A stretch of DNA of 64,000 nt. It comes from Sergeia podlipaevii (Eukaryota; Euglenozoa; Kinetoplastea; Trypanosomatida; Trypanosomatidae). Location of the stretch: NCBI GenBank assembly GCA_030849805.1, contig JASANZ010002264.1, positions 62,001-126,000 on the forward strand. The letters run 5' to 3'. Positions 48,798 through 57,119 of the stretch are shown here, piece after piece. Made by a program: the position numbers and the translations under genes. How positions within the stretch are numbered: the stretch's first letter is position 1; each line of letters opens with the position of its first letter. The notes beneath the pieces were generated by a model. The model did no database searches and had not been told where the DNA came from. It saw only the letters and a program-made list of their open reading frames with translations.

Positions 48798-51700
48798 CTA
48801 CACTGCAGGATCAACCACCACATCGTGAGCCTGCCCTTGTATGCGGGCTCCCCCTTGTCTATTGCCACGACGGGCCATAACCACCATGACGCTCCCGATA
48901 ACCGCGAGTGCCGCAAAGTAAATGCACATCAAGGCTACACGTTCCATCATTGATACCTTCGGCACAATCGGCTTTTCGTGCTCTGCATCTCCACATATAT
49001 AGGCAGACTTCTCACTGTCCTTTGTAATGCATATACACGCTGTTTTCAACAGCGGAGGAGAAGCGGAGAAGGACGTCGTTTCGTTGATATTGACGCCTGT
49101 GTAGCAGAAACCGCTGGCGCACCGGTCTTTACATTCCCACATGGCGAGCGCAAGCGGAGAGAGCGCAACCAATGCGGGCTGCGCACGTACACGCACGCCA
49201 TCTACAGTGGCGTATACCGACAGCGTCGCGTTGCTCCGGTCTGGAGAAAGATAAAAAACATGGTCAGGCACGGCGAGAGAGTTGTTGACGGCCGCCGCGG
49301 TAGTTGCCGCAGTGCGAGCCAAGGTAACAGTATAGTTGTTGGGACGAAGAACCACCTCGGGGTCCGGCATGGTCACCTCAATAGAGAGATGCGCAGCGGC
49401 GTAGAACGGCCCCGCGATGGTGACGACGACCATCGTCTGTGGTGTGGCGACAGTGGTGTCATTGCTCGTGGTGTTGAGTGTGTAAAAACGGTACTCAAGC
49501 GGCGCTTCCGTGGGCGGGAGAGGCAGCACCGGCGGTTCATGCGGGGCGTAGAAGACGCACGTGCCGGTTGCTGTCGAGCCCGCTCCGACTGATGTGCTCA
49601 GCACCTGTGCCGGGTGTACACGCGTCACAGCAGGTACCATAATGGTCGCAGAGAGATCGCCCCGAGCACCCATATGCCAGGGATAAGCGTTGAAAGAGTG
49701 CCATATAGAGAGAGAAGAGTCCCCGACATCAGGGGAGGCGGTGAAGTGCGTGATGAGGGGAACGCCAAGGTGATGCTCGTCCACGAGGCCTCCGCAGGCA
49801 TCGGGATTGTCAGGGGTGAGGGTGACAAACGGCCTAGCTAGCACATGGACTAAGGGGCCAGGAACACGGTACGCTGCTCCCCAAATGTTTGCACAAAGAT
49901 TGTAGGATCCGGGAGAGTCTACTGAAAACACAAGTCCCGTGGATTGCAAGGCGGAACTGCCACCGCTGCTGTCAGCGCCCGCGGACAATGATCCAGCAAG
50001 GAAACGAGATGCATTAAACCGGTGAGTGCGGTGCACATGTCGAGAGTCACTGGCATCACTGACAGCAGCAAGAGAAAGAGCAAGGTGCATGTCTCCGGTC
50101 TCGGCAGCTGCCGCCACTCCAATGTCGGTGCAGCTCTGCTCGCTGCGCACAAGGTGGTACGATCCACTCTTTAGGTTGTATCCAGAGAGTAAGACTACAA
50201 AAGGAGTGTCAGAATACACAGAGACCTCATGCTCTATGCTACGTATATCAGCATCTAGCAGCTGCTTGCTACTATCTCTAGCCGTGCTTGCAAGACTAGC
50301 AGCAGTAGGTACGACGCCGGATCCCCCCAGCATGCTCCACTGAGTTGCTAGCTTCACCGCTCCTTGAGATGCCCTTGTGATCTCCTGCAGACCGTGCATC
50401 TTGCTCAAGCACTCCACCACACGCCCCTCCTGTACAGCGACCATGTCTGCCTGCAGTCGAGTTACCGATACACCAACGAAGGCACCATACACATCCATCG
50501 CAAGCAGCTCTGTGGAGTAGTAAAGGTGAAGGCACGTGGCAAGCGCAGAGCGTACTTCTTCTAGACATCGAGGACTCACCTCTTCTTCGTCCGTCTCCTT
50601 CTCCAGCCTCTTCACCTCATCGCTCCTCGTAGCACCAGTTATTGACTCAAGCAGTGTGTCCTTAGTGAAGACGGAGGGCCGATTAGGATAAAGAAAGCAA
50701 ACAGTTGGTCGAGCCACCACCAATGGTGTGGTTTCGACGCCCCTAGGCCGCACAATATACGTGCACACACCGGGTTCGCTAACGTCCTCAAGAGGGCTGG
50801 TGGAACTCACCACAGCCCGCACCGTCACACGCAAGTCTTGCTTCAAGTCGGTACTGCTGCTCACGTTGTGAGGCACAACTCCGTAGGCGTACTCGAGCGT
50901 GTCTGTGCGCGTCGCAAAAACCAAGCGGCCACCTGTAATTTCCCTAAAGGAAACGTGAAAGCGGTCTAAGTCGCCTGCTGTTTCGCTGCTATCATTGCCA
51001 ACCTCGTCAGGAGTACGTACCCGCAGTCCCAAGTGCAGAGCCGCCGCTGGCAGCACAGAGCCACACGGCGGGTCAAACACTGGGGTCGGCAGGGGCACCG
51101 CACGCAGGACGACTGTGCTGTTGCGGGTGTGCGTCACACCGAGACTATCCACGTAAGCGCACCCCACGCGATAATCTCCCGGGATATCACACAGATAGTA
51201 GTACCCAGGAGAGGTTTCTTCTCCAAGTGCAGTGGTGTCACGTTGTTCGGCGTCAGACCTAGTAGCGGTGACGATGGGAAAGAAACCACGACAGCGTGGG
51301 CCTGGCGAAGGTTCCAGAAGCAGAGCCTTGCCAAGAGGGTCAGTACAAAAGACTTCTATTGCCTGCGAGTACGTCAAGGAAGGATCTGGGTGAACAAGCG
51401 GCTCGGCAGCGGCGACAATGGTGTAGTTGAGGTTGGTGATGGCGAAAGGGCCGCCAATGTACATCACCTTGACAGCTACCTTGGTTAGGCCAGTGGCGTC
51501 GATCGTAAAGAGCAGCTTCTCGAGCGGCTCATAGGGGGCTCCGTTGAAAGAAACGAAGTACTTGGCGTGGGGTGCGTCTGAAGCGACGACGACGGCTCGA
51601 ACGCCACCGATAAATGTGCCAGAAGGTGGTATCACCGTTACTGGCTTGGGTGGCGCCGTGGGTTTGATAGTGTACGTCGCGCTCACCAAGAAGGTCCGGT

Positions 51701-52574
51701 CAATCACAGCGGTCAGCTCCGTGCTCTCATAGAGCCAAAAAGGTCCGCTGTACGTCACGGGGATGTGTTCGTCATTTCGGTACAGCAACACCGAGTGCCC
51801 GTCCGTAGATGCCTCTTGCTCAGGACTGAGGCCATCGATGCTGATCAGAACTGGGTCCGTATACACATGTGTAGGGTCAGGGATGAAGTGGTACTTACCC
51901 GGAGTTGGAGAGGGTGCAGCGGGCCTGAAGGTGTACACAGCTTGTCGTCGCTGTTGCTCACCATTTGAAAACACAGCCAGCGCCTTGATTGTTGTGTTGT
52001 GGCTGAGCACGGTGGGTTCTGCAAAACTCCCACCAAGGCCTGTTTCTACGGATGGCACAGACCCGTCCAGTGTGTAGTACACCTCGCACGGACGCGGATA
52101 GCATCGAACGGTGACCGTGGCCCGCTCTCCCTCCGACCCAAGCACCGTAGTACTCGGTGGATCAAACAATACCGACAGCGCGGACGGTGGTCTCTCGCAT
52201 GGAACGCCGACATCACACGAGCCACGACGTATCTCACGGCTCATCTCATAGTAGCACCACGGCAGCGCACTACGGTCAGGGTTGCGGCAGTGGTTATGGT
52301 CACTAATGCCAGCAGTTGGATTAGGATACACAAACGATGGGACACCACTAGTACGCGCCGCTATCTCCCAGGAGAGGCATTCGTGACCACTTGCAGTGAC
52401 GCTCACAGAGCCTCTATAATCTGCGCCATTATCCATGTAAAAGCCCTCTAATGGGTCGCAGGTGGTGGGTGCATCTGCAGTTGAGACTGTTGCGCAGGTC
52501 GTGATGACAACCGCCAGCACGATCAAGACTAGAGTAAGGCGCATTGGCCAAAGAGACGGCGTTGCCTCCCTCAT
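48798..52574 (-). CDS. Type I membrane protein with kringle domain and hexosaminidase-C-like repeats
   Basis: 1258 residues from the ATG at 52574. An N-terminal signal sequence (MRLTLVLIVLAVVITTCATV region) leads into a kringle domain at residues 39-126. All six cysteines are present (C39, C66, C96, C107, C120, C126), with YRGSVSVTASG, HNHCRNPD and LPWCYY matching the kringle signature. Repeats of ~85 residues follow that resemble the chitobiase/hexosaminidase C-terminal (Fn3-like) fold: VYYTLDGSVPS, then segments ending YTFRP, YTIKP and NYTIVA. Many N-glycosylation sequons occur. A Cys-rich stretch (CKDRCASGFCYTG, TACICI) and a transmembrane segment at ~1213-1233 with a 25-residue cytosolic tail complete it. 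It is probably a surface or flagellar-pocket adhesion/receptor protein. Kringles are otherwise mainly animal modules. Confidence 0.9.
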   Translation of the reverse strand: MREATPSLWPMRLTLVLIVLAVVITTCATVSTADAPTTCDPLEGFYMDNGADYRGSVSVTASGHECLSWEIAARTSGVPSFVYPNPTAGISDHNHCRNPDRSALPWCYYEMSREIRRGSCDVGVPCERPPSALSVLFDPPSTTVLGSEGERATVTVRCYPRPCEVYYTLDGSVPSVETGLGGSFAEPTVLSHNTTIKALAVFSNGEQQRRQAVYTFRPAAPSPTPGKYHFIPDPTHVYTDPVLISIDGLSPEQEASTDGHSVLLYRNDEHIPVTYSGPFWLYESTELTAVIDRTFLVSATYTIKPTAPPKPVTVIPPSGTFIGGVRAVVVASDAPHAKYFVSFNGAPYEPLEKLLFTIDATGLTKVAVKVMYIGGPFAITNLNYTIVAAAEPLVHPDPSLTYSQAIEVFCTDPLGKALLLEPSPGPRCRGFFPIVTATRSDAEQRDTTALGEETSPGYYYLCDIPGDYRVGCAYVDSLGVTHTRNSTVVLRAVPLPTPVFDPPCGSVLPAAALHLGLRVRTPDEVGNDSSETAGDLDRFHVSFREITGGRLVFATRTDTLEYAYGVVPHNVSSSTDLKQDLRVTVRAVVSSTSPLEDVSEPGVCTYIVRPRGVETTPLVVARPTVCFLYPNRPSVFTKDTLLESITGATRSDEVKRLEKETDEEEVSPRCLEEVRSALATCLHLYYSTELLAMDVYGAFVGVSVTRLQADMVAVQEGRVVECLSKMHGLQEITRASQGAVKLATQWSMLGGSGVVPTAASLASTARDSSKQLLDADIRSIEHEVSVYSDTPFVVLLSGYNLKSGSYHLVRSEQSCTDIGVAAAAETGDMHLALSLAAVSDASDSRHVHRTHRFNASRFLAGSLSAGADSSGGSSALQSTGLVFSVDSPGSYNLCANIWGAAYRVPGPLVHVLARPFVTLTPDNPDACGGLVDEHHLGVPLITHFTASPDVGDSSLSIWHSFNAYPWHMGARGDLSATIMVPAVTRVHPAQVLSTSVGAGSTATGTCVFYAPHEPPVLPLPPTEAPLEYRFYTLNTTSNDTTVATPQTMVVVTIAGPFYAAAHLSIEVTMPDPEVVLRPNNYTVTLARTAATTAAAVNNSLAVPDHVFYLSPDRSNATLSVYATVDGVRVRAQPALVALSPLALAMWECKDRCASGFCYTGVNINETTSFSASPPLLKTACICITKDSEKSAYICGDAEHEKPIVPKVSMMERVALMCIYFAALAVIGSVMVVMARRGNRQGGARIQGQAHDVVVDPAV

Positions 52575-53231
52575 TCTTTCTTTTTCTAAGAGAAAGAAAG
52601 AAAATGCTTTGTGTGTGCGAGTGCTTCCACTTTCTTTTTTTAATGATACGATATAATAACAAATAGCTTGCCTAGTATTTAATGTATATAGAAATATACA
52701 AAGCAATTTTTTTGTTTTAGAAGAAAAAAAGAAAAAACAATCAGCCAACAATATAAGGATGATAGAAGATATGGCGTGCTTCCGATAATGTGCAAGTGTG
52801 TACTCACTTCCTAAAAAGATTACACACACACTCACAGAGGGCAAAAAGAGAAAACACTACACCGCGCGCACAACCTTAGGCTGATTAGGAGTAAAAAGGT
52901 GAAGCAACTCCTAAACAAAATATAAATTGCTTACAATGAACATCACCAAAACAAGAGAGAAAGAAAGAGAGAGAGAAAAAGAAAAGAAGAAAGGAAGAAA
53001 GAGAAACAAATAATAGAAAATGAGAAGTAAAGAAGATAATAAGACTGCTAGACCAAACACTGGAACTACCATATTTTCACACTGTTCAGCTGATGTAGAG
53101 TGGAAGGAAGAGACAGGCATACTTTTGAAAACGCAAATCTACACACACACAAAAAGCATGTAAATATATATATAAACAATGCATAAAAAAAAAAACTTTA
53201 TTTGTAACCTTCACAGCCCTTGCACGGTGTG
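52575..53231. other. Intergenic spacer
   Basis: Leader and acceptor of the kringle gene, a GA-rich block near 52955-53005, and A-runs near 53189-53200. No gene seen. Confidence 0.5.
52586..52587 (-). promoter_or_regulatory. Predicted spliced-leader acceptor of the kringle gene
   Basis: The coding strand reads a T/C tract (TTTTCTTTCTTTCTCTTAG) ending here, 11 nt upstream of the ATG at 52574. This decides against the longer upstream open frame, which contains no ATG anyway. Confidence 0.7.
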
Positions 53232-56200
53232 CTACGGTTGTGATTCAGCGTCGATGGATGACTCCCACAGGGACAAGACATCCCGCTGCACCTTCCATGA
53301 ACTCTCCTCCTCCTCCTCTGCTGCTGCACTAGTTGCATTTATTGCCATCATTGAACTGTGCAGGTGACCTCCACGGACCGACCCACTCACGTCATAATGG
53401 CGCTGGTGGCGGAGTGGGCGGGGGTGAGTGCGCAGAAGTCCTTGAGTATCGTTCCAATCATGTGATAGCGTGTGATGCGCTGTTGTCGTCTCGCCTTGCA
53501 CCTCCTTTATCACGAGACTGCCGCGCGTTTCACTTTGAAGAAATGGAAACCGCAACGCCTGCGAGCAAGATCGAGCATGACGCCGTGTGGATTCTTCCTT
53601 CATGCGCTGAGTCTGCCGCAGCAATTGTGCCTCTATGTGCTTCCTCTCCATTGCATCCGCCTCCTCCTGAGCACGCTGCAAGGTCAGCCTGTCCTGCGCT
53701 ACCGCAGCCGCTCGTCTTGCTCGCTGCTCCTGACGCACTCGGACGGTCTCTTCATACGCCTCCAGCTGCTGCACCGCTTGCCTCGCCCTGTCTCGCTGCA
53801 AGGCTTCCTCAGCAAGCCTGCCGGTCTGCAGAGTCTCGATCGCCGCTTTCAACGTGTGCAGCTCTCCATCTACTGTCGAGACGGAGTGAAGGCAATCACC
53901 CGTCACCTTTGTCGCAGCGCACTCAATGATAGAAGCAAGAAAGCGAAATTGGGAAGCTACTTCAGCACTGCGGGCATGCAGCGTGCCTTCTCTCTGAGCT
54001 TCCCTCTCCAATACCGTCTCCGCTGCCACTATGCCACCGCGCGCGATCAGTGTCATGCACTCCGTCCGCAGCCCCCGTCGTGACAGCATACCTCTTCCTA
54101 CCCGCTGAAACAGCACGGAGGCGGACAGAGTCAGATAATCTTTGCCTGCTGTGCTCATCGTGTGCAAGGCGAGCCCCGATGCACAAGCTTCGCTCACCCC
54201 AACCAGCACCCCAGCACACGCCGCCACCTGCTGACGGCAGAGGCGACAGATATCGGCGTAGCGGCAGTCGAATGCAAGCCTGGTGATTTCTGAGTAGAGC
54301 TCGGCGCTCTCGCGCTGTACAGTGAACGTGCTCCTATGATGTCCTGCACACATGCGTCTTCCATAGCTGTGCGCCAAGGCACAGGGCAGACAGTAGTCCA
54401 GCGCCGCAGTTTTGAGCGAGAAGAAGTGAGAGTGGCACTGGGCACTAAGGCTGGCAAGACGCGGTAAAACAGAATGTCTGCGTAGTGCAGTAGCTACCCA
54501 CGCCTCCTCGTACTTGCCCATTTTGTTGCCGCTGCTGTTGCTGCCGCCGGCACGCCCAACAGGGACACAGAACACTACATGCACTGACCGCCAGTGGACA
54601 CTTTTGTTGTCTTGCGGCTTTCTCATCACTGCGGTTGTGTCCTTCGTGCTGCTCTTCACGTGGGTCATGATTTCCGCTACCGTCATGCAAGTTGGTGTAG
54701 TATCACTAGCAGCAGCAAAGGCCAGAATAGGGTTGGTGCTGCGGCCTAGTAGTTGATGTACCGCCAGGTCAATGGCAGCGCTCAGCATCTCTTCATTTTT
54801 TTCTTCCTGTTCTGCAGTCACCACCTTTGCGCAAAGGAAAGAACGATCTGGTAGTGCGTGTTCAAACGCAAGCATATCGGTTCTTCCTGCCCTGCACTCA
54901 CCATCTTCCAAGTCAGCCTGTACCTCTGCCAAAACAGCTTCTACACGGGCACTACCGCGGATGGCATCTGCCACTTCTCTAAAAATGCATTCATCCATGC
55001 CACAATCACGGGCGTTACTACCCTTCTTGTATGAAGAAGGAGAAGAAGACTGGTCTGAAGCAGCAGTATGAGCGTCATCTTCTCCCTCTTCTCCTTTAAT
55101 AATATCAAAAGTAATGATATCGCTCTTGTCTGTGCCGGGCAGTGAATGCGTCGCTTTCGCACTAACATTGATACGAGACACCATGTACTGTTGCAATGTG
55201 CGCCAAATAGAACTTGTAGCGCGATCCCGTAGCAGTCTGGCGGCACTTGGAGTTAAAACAGCTATTCCTGTCTTTCCAGAAGTACTTCCTGTAGGCGGCC
55301 ATGGCACTGTGGTCAACGCCTTCTCAAGTAATGTTACTGTTGATGATGCGTTGGCACCGCATGCGAGTCCAAGTCCTTCCGCACACTTCGCAAGTTCCTC
55401 AATACATCCGCTAGCGACTACTGCCGCTCCGTCACTTGAACAAACGAAATCAAGTTGCTCCAGTCCAATCACAGCACAGCATAGACCTGTCACATGATGC
55501 AGCATGTCAATCCCTACCACAGTCAGTGCATCAGAAAAAGTCACGCCATTCTCTGAAGTGTTTCCAGCGCCTTTAAGTAGAGACAAAAATAAAGCAGTAG
55601 TGGTCAAAGGCCTCGCAGCTGCGTGCATCCTTCGAGGTGGCGCACGATCCACGAAGAACTCAGCACCACATAGCGTGTAGAGCAACCTACCAGTATGTGT
55701 ACAAGAAGAGGGTCTGAAGGAGAGCGATGCTTGCTGCAAGGGGACCTGAGCGGCACGTAGAACCCACTCGGCCGCCGCAGCAAGTCGTCGCATCTTGACT
55801 GCTGCTCCACCTAGTACCTCCGCGCTTGATTTGGATTGCGCACCAAGTGTTCCGCCACCACAAGCATACAGCAGCAGCAGACCACAGGCAATCATACGTG
55901 TAGAGTGGGCACTGCAACACTCACTACCTCGGCCTAACGCATCCAAGCACACAATAGTTGTAGTAGTAGTAGCACCAGCAGTGCTGTTGATGATGGAAGT
56001 GGCAAAGTTATCATCATCGGTACATGAATGACTCAACGTGCTTTCCGTAAAGCTGCCCATCATCTCACACGCTTGTGCTGAGTCGAGCAGAGCGGCAATC
56101 GAAAGCGGGTGTGACTCATCACTGTGAGGTAGAAGAGCAGTGCTTACGGCAAGTCTATGACCATGACCCACGCCGTTATAGAAACAGGTGAAGTAGTAAC

Positions 56201-57119
56201 CTGCACTATAGCGTGTGTGAAGTGTGTACAACAAGATGGCCTCGCTCACACACGGAAGACTGTGGAGAGAGGGAGCCGCCATGGCGTTATTAGTCCGTAC
56301 CGAGACTGCCGTTGTAGAGGACGCCCAGAAGGAAGAAGAAAGAGGAAGAGAATCTCGTTCCATGTCTGAGCAGGGCTGGCCTTTGCGCCACTCTGGAGCC
56401 CGCCGCAGCACGGCGGGCATCATCTCAACATTCTCCGCATATGTAAGCACAACTGTGAAACAATGAGATGAAAAAAGAGAAGAAGATGAGGAGCGATTGT
56501 TATCATTGCTCCCCTCACCTCTCAACAATACATCCGATAAAGGTATCGTGTCTGCTGTAGTGTGGCTCCGCAGCACTCTGTTCCACTCCATCAGTTGCGA
56601 GCCCTGTACAGAGTTCACAGAAAGCCACAGCACGCTGCACCGATCTGGTAGCACCTCACGTGCTATAATAAAACCCGCCTGCCAGCAGCCATCCTCATCT
56701 TCAGCATTCTCCTGTGCACTGTTGTGAGTATTCCTAGCCATCTGCACCTCGCTCACCGCAGCACGCAGTGCATTGACCTTCACACTGTCATCCCCGCAGC
56801 AAAACTGAAAAAAGCGCGAGCGCCGCGAACTGGAGTGAAAAATTACTGCCGCGCCGGGTGTGTATGCTGCTCGTCCTGCTGCCGCCACCGACGCCACGGC
56901 ACCACGCTCTTCATTCCTTCTTCCGTCCTGACTACTACTTGAGCGAAACACAGTGACAGGGCGTGATGGAGTACTGCCACGTCGCCGCCTGAACGCTGAC
57001 TCTCTGCCTCCTTTTGGTTCCGATATGCGCTTCTCGCTTCTCTTTTCGCGTGCACCTCCGCTATCGTCGTCGGAGCTAGCGCTAACAGGGGACGAAGAAG
57101 GAGATGGTGACGAAAGCAT
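53232..57119 (-). CDS. Myosin-like protein with lost nucleotide-binding motifs (pseudo-myosin)
   Basis: 1295 residues from the ATG at 57119. The order of myosin blocks is kept while key residues change. LHSLPCVSEAILLYTLHTRY (285-304) equals the pre-P-loop block LxxLP..EA.xLxxLxxRY. The P-loop site reads DALGRGSE (393-400) instead of GESGAGKT. FRPSSCTHTGRLLY (468-481) stands at switch I (NxNSSRFGKF). VDRAPPRRMHAAARPLTTTALFLSLLKGAG (490-519) equals LLEKSRVxxQxxxERNxHIFYxLLxGA. ALTVVGID...VIGLEQLDF then LEKALTT, then LRDRATSSIWRTLQQYMVSRIN and TFDII follow. An IQ-type motif FQRVGRGMLSRR (1004-1015) and a coiled coil (~1064-1190) close it. ATP binding is very unlikely; a scaffold, light-chain- or actin-binding role is possible. 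Confidence 0.88.
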   Translation of the reverse strand: MLSSPSPSSSPVSASSDDDSGGAREKRSEKRISEPKGGRESAFRRRRGSTPSRPVTVFRSSSSQDGRRNEERGAVASVAAAGRAAYTPGAAVIFHSSSRRSRFFQFCCGDDSVKVNALRAAVSEVQMARNTHNSAQENAEDEDGCWQAGFIIAREVLPDRCSVLWLSVNSVQGSQLMEWNRVLRSHTTADTIPLSDVLLRGEGSNDNNRSSSSSLFSSHCFTVVLTYAENVEMMPAVLRRAPEWRKGQPCSDMERDSLPLSSSFWASSTTAVSVRTNNAMAAPSLHSLPCVSEAILLYTLHTRYSAGYYFTCFYNGVGHGHRLAVSTALLPHSDESHPLSIAALLDSAQACEMMGSFTESTLSHSCTDDDNFATSIINSTAGATTTTTIVCLDALGRGSECCSAHSTRMIACGLLLLYACGGGTLGAQSKSSAEVLGGAAVKMRRLAAAAEWVLRAAQVPLQQASLSFRPSSCTHTGRLLYTLCGAEFFVDRAPPRRMHAAARPLTTTALFLSLLKGAGNTSENGVTFSDALTVVGIDMLHHVTGLCCAVIGLEQLDFVCSSDGAAVVASGCIEELAKCAEGLGLACGANASSTVTLLEKALTTVPWPPTGSTSGKTGIAVLTPSAARLLRDRATSSIWRTLQQYMVSRINVSAKATHSLPGTDKSDIITFDIIKGEEGEDDAHTAASDQSSSPSSYKKGSNARDCGMDECIFREVADAIRGSARVEAVLAEVQADLEDGECRAGRTDMLAFEHALPDRSFLCAKVVTAEQEEKNEEMLSAAIDLAVHQLLGRSTNPILAFAAASDTTPTCMTVAEIMTHVKSSTKDTTAVMRKPQDNKSVHWRSVHVVFCVPVGRAGGSNSSGNKMGKYEEAWVATALRRHSVLPRLASLSAQCHSHFFSLKTAALDYCLPCALAHSYGRRMCAGHHRSTFTVQRESAELYSEITRLAFDCRYADICRLCRQQVAACAGVLVGVSEACASGLALHTMSTAGKDYLTLSASVLFQRVGRGMLSRRGLRTECMTLIARGGIVAAETVLEREAQREGTLHARSAEVASQFRFLASIIECAATKVTGDCLHSVSTVDGELHTLKAAIETLQTGRLAEEALQRDRARQAVQQLEAYEETVRVRQEQRARRAAAVAQDRLTLQRAQEEADAMERKHIEAQLLRQTQRMKEESTRRHARSCSQALRFPFLQSETRGSLVIKEVQGETTTAHHTLSHDWNDTQGLLRTHPRPLRHQRHYDVSGSVRGGHLHSSMMAINATSAAAEEEEESSWKVQRDVLSLWESSIDAESQP

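Noticed and set aside
48978..49592. 204-codon plus-strand frame
   Set aside because: Antisense shadow of the kringle protein gene, Arg-rich, no homology.
48798..52844. N-terminal extension of the kringle protein up to 52844 (and similar extensions of other genes)
   Set aside because: The upstream part of the open frame contains no ATG and lies before the predicted splice acceptor, so it is 5' flank.
53333..53929. 198-codon plus-strand frame
   Set aside because: Antisense shadow of the coiled-coil tail of the pseudo-myosin.
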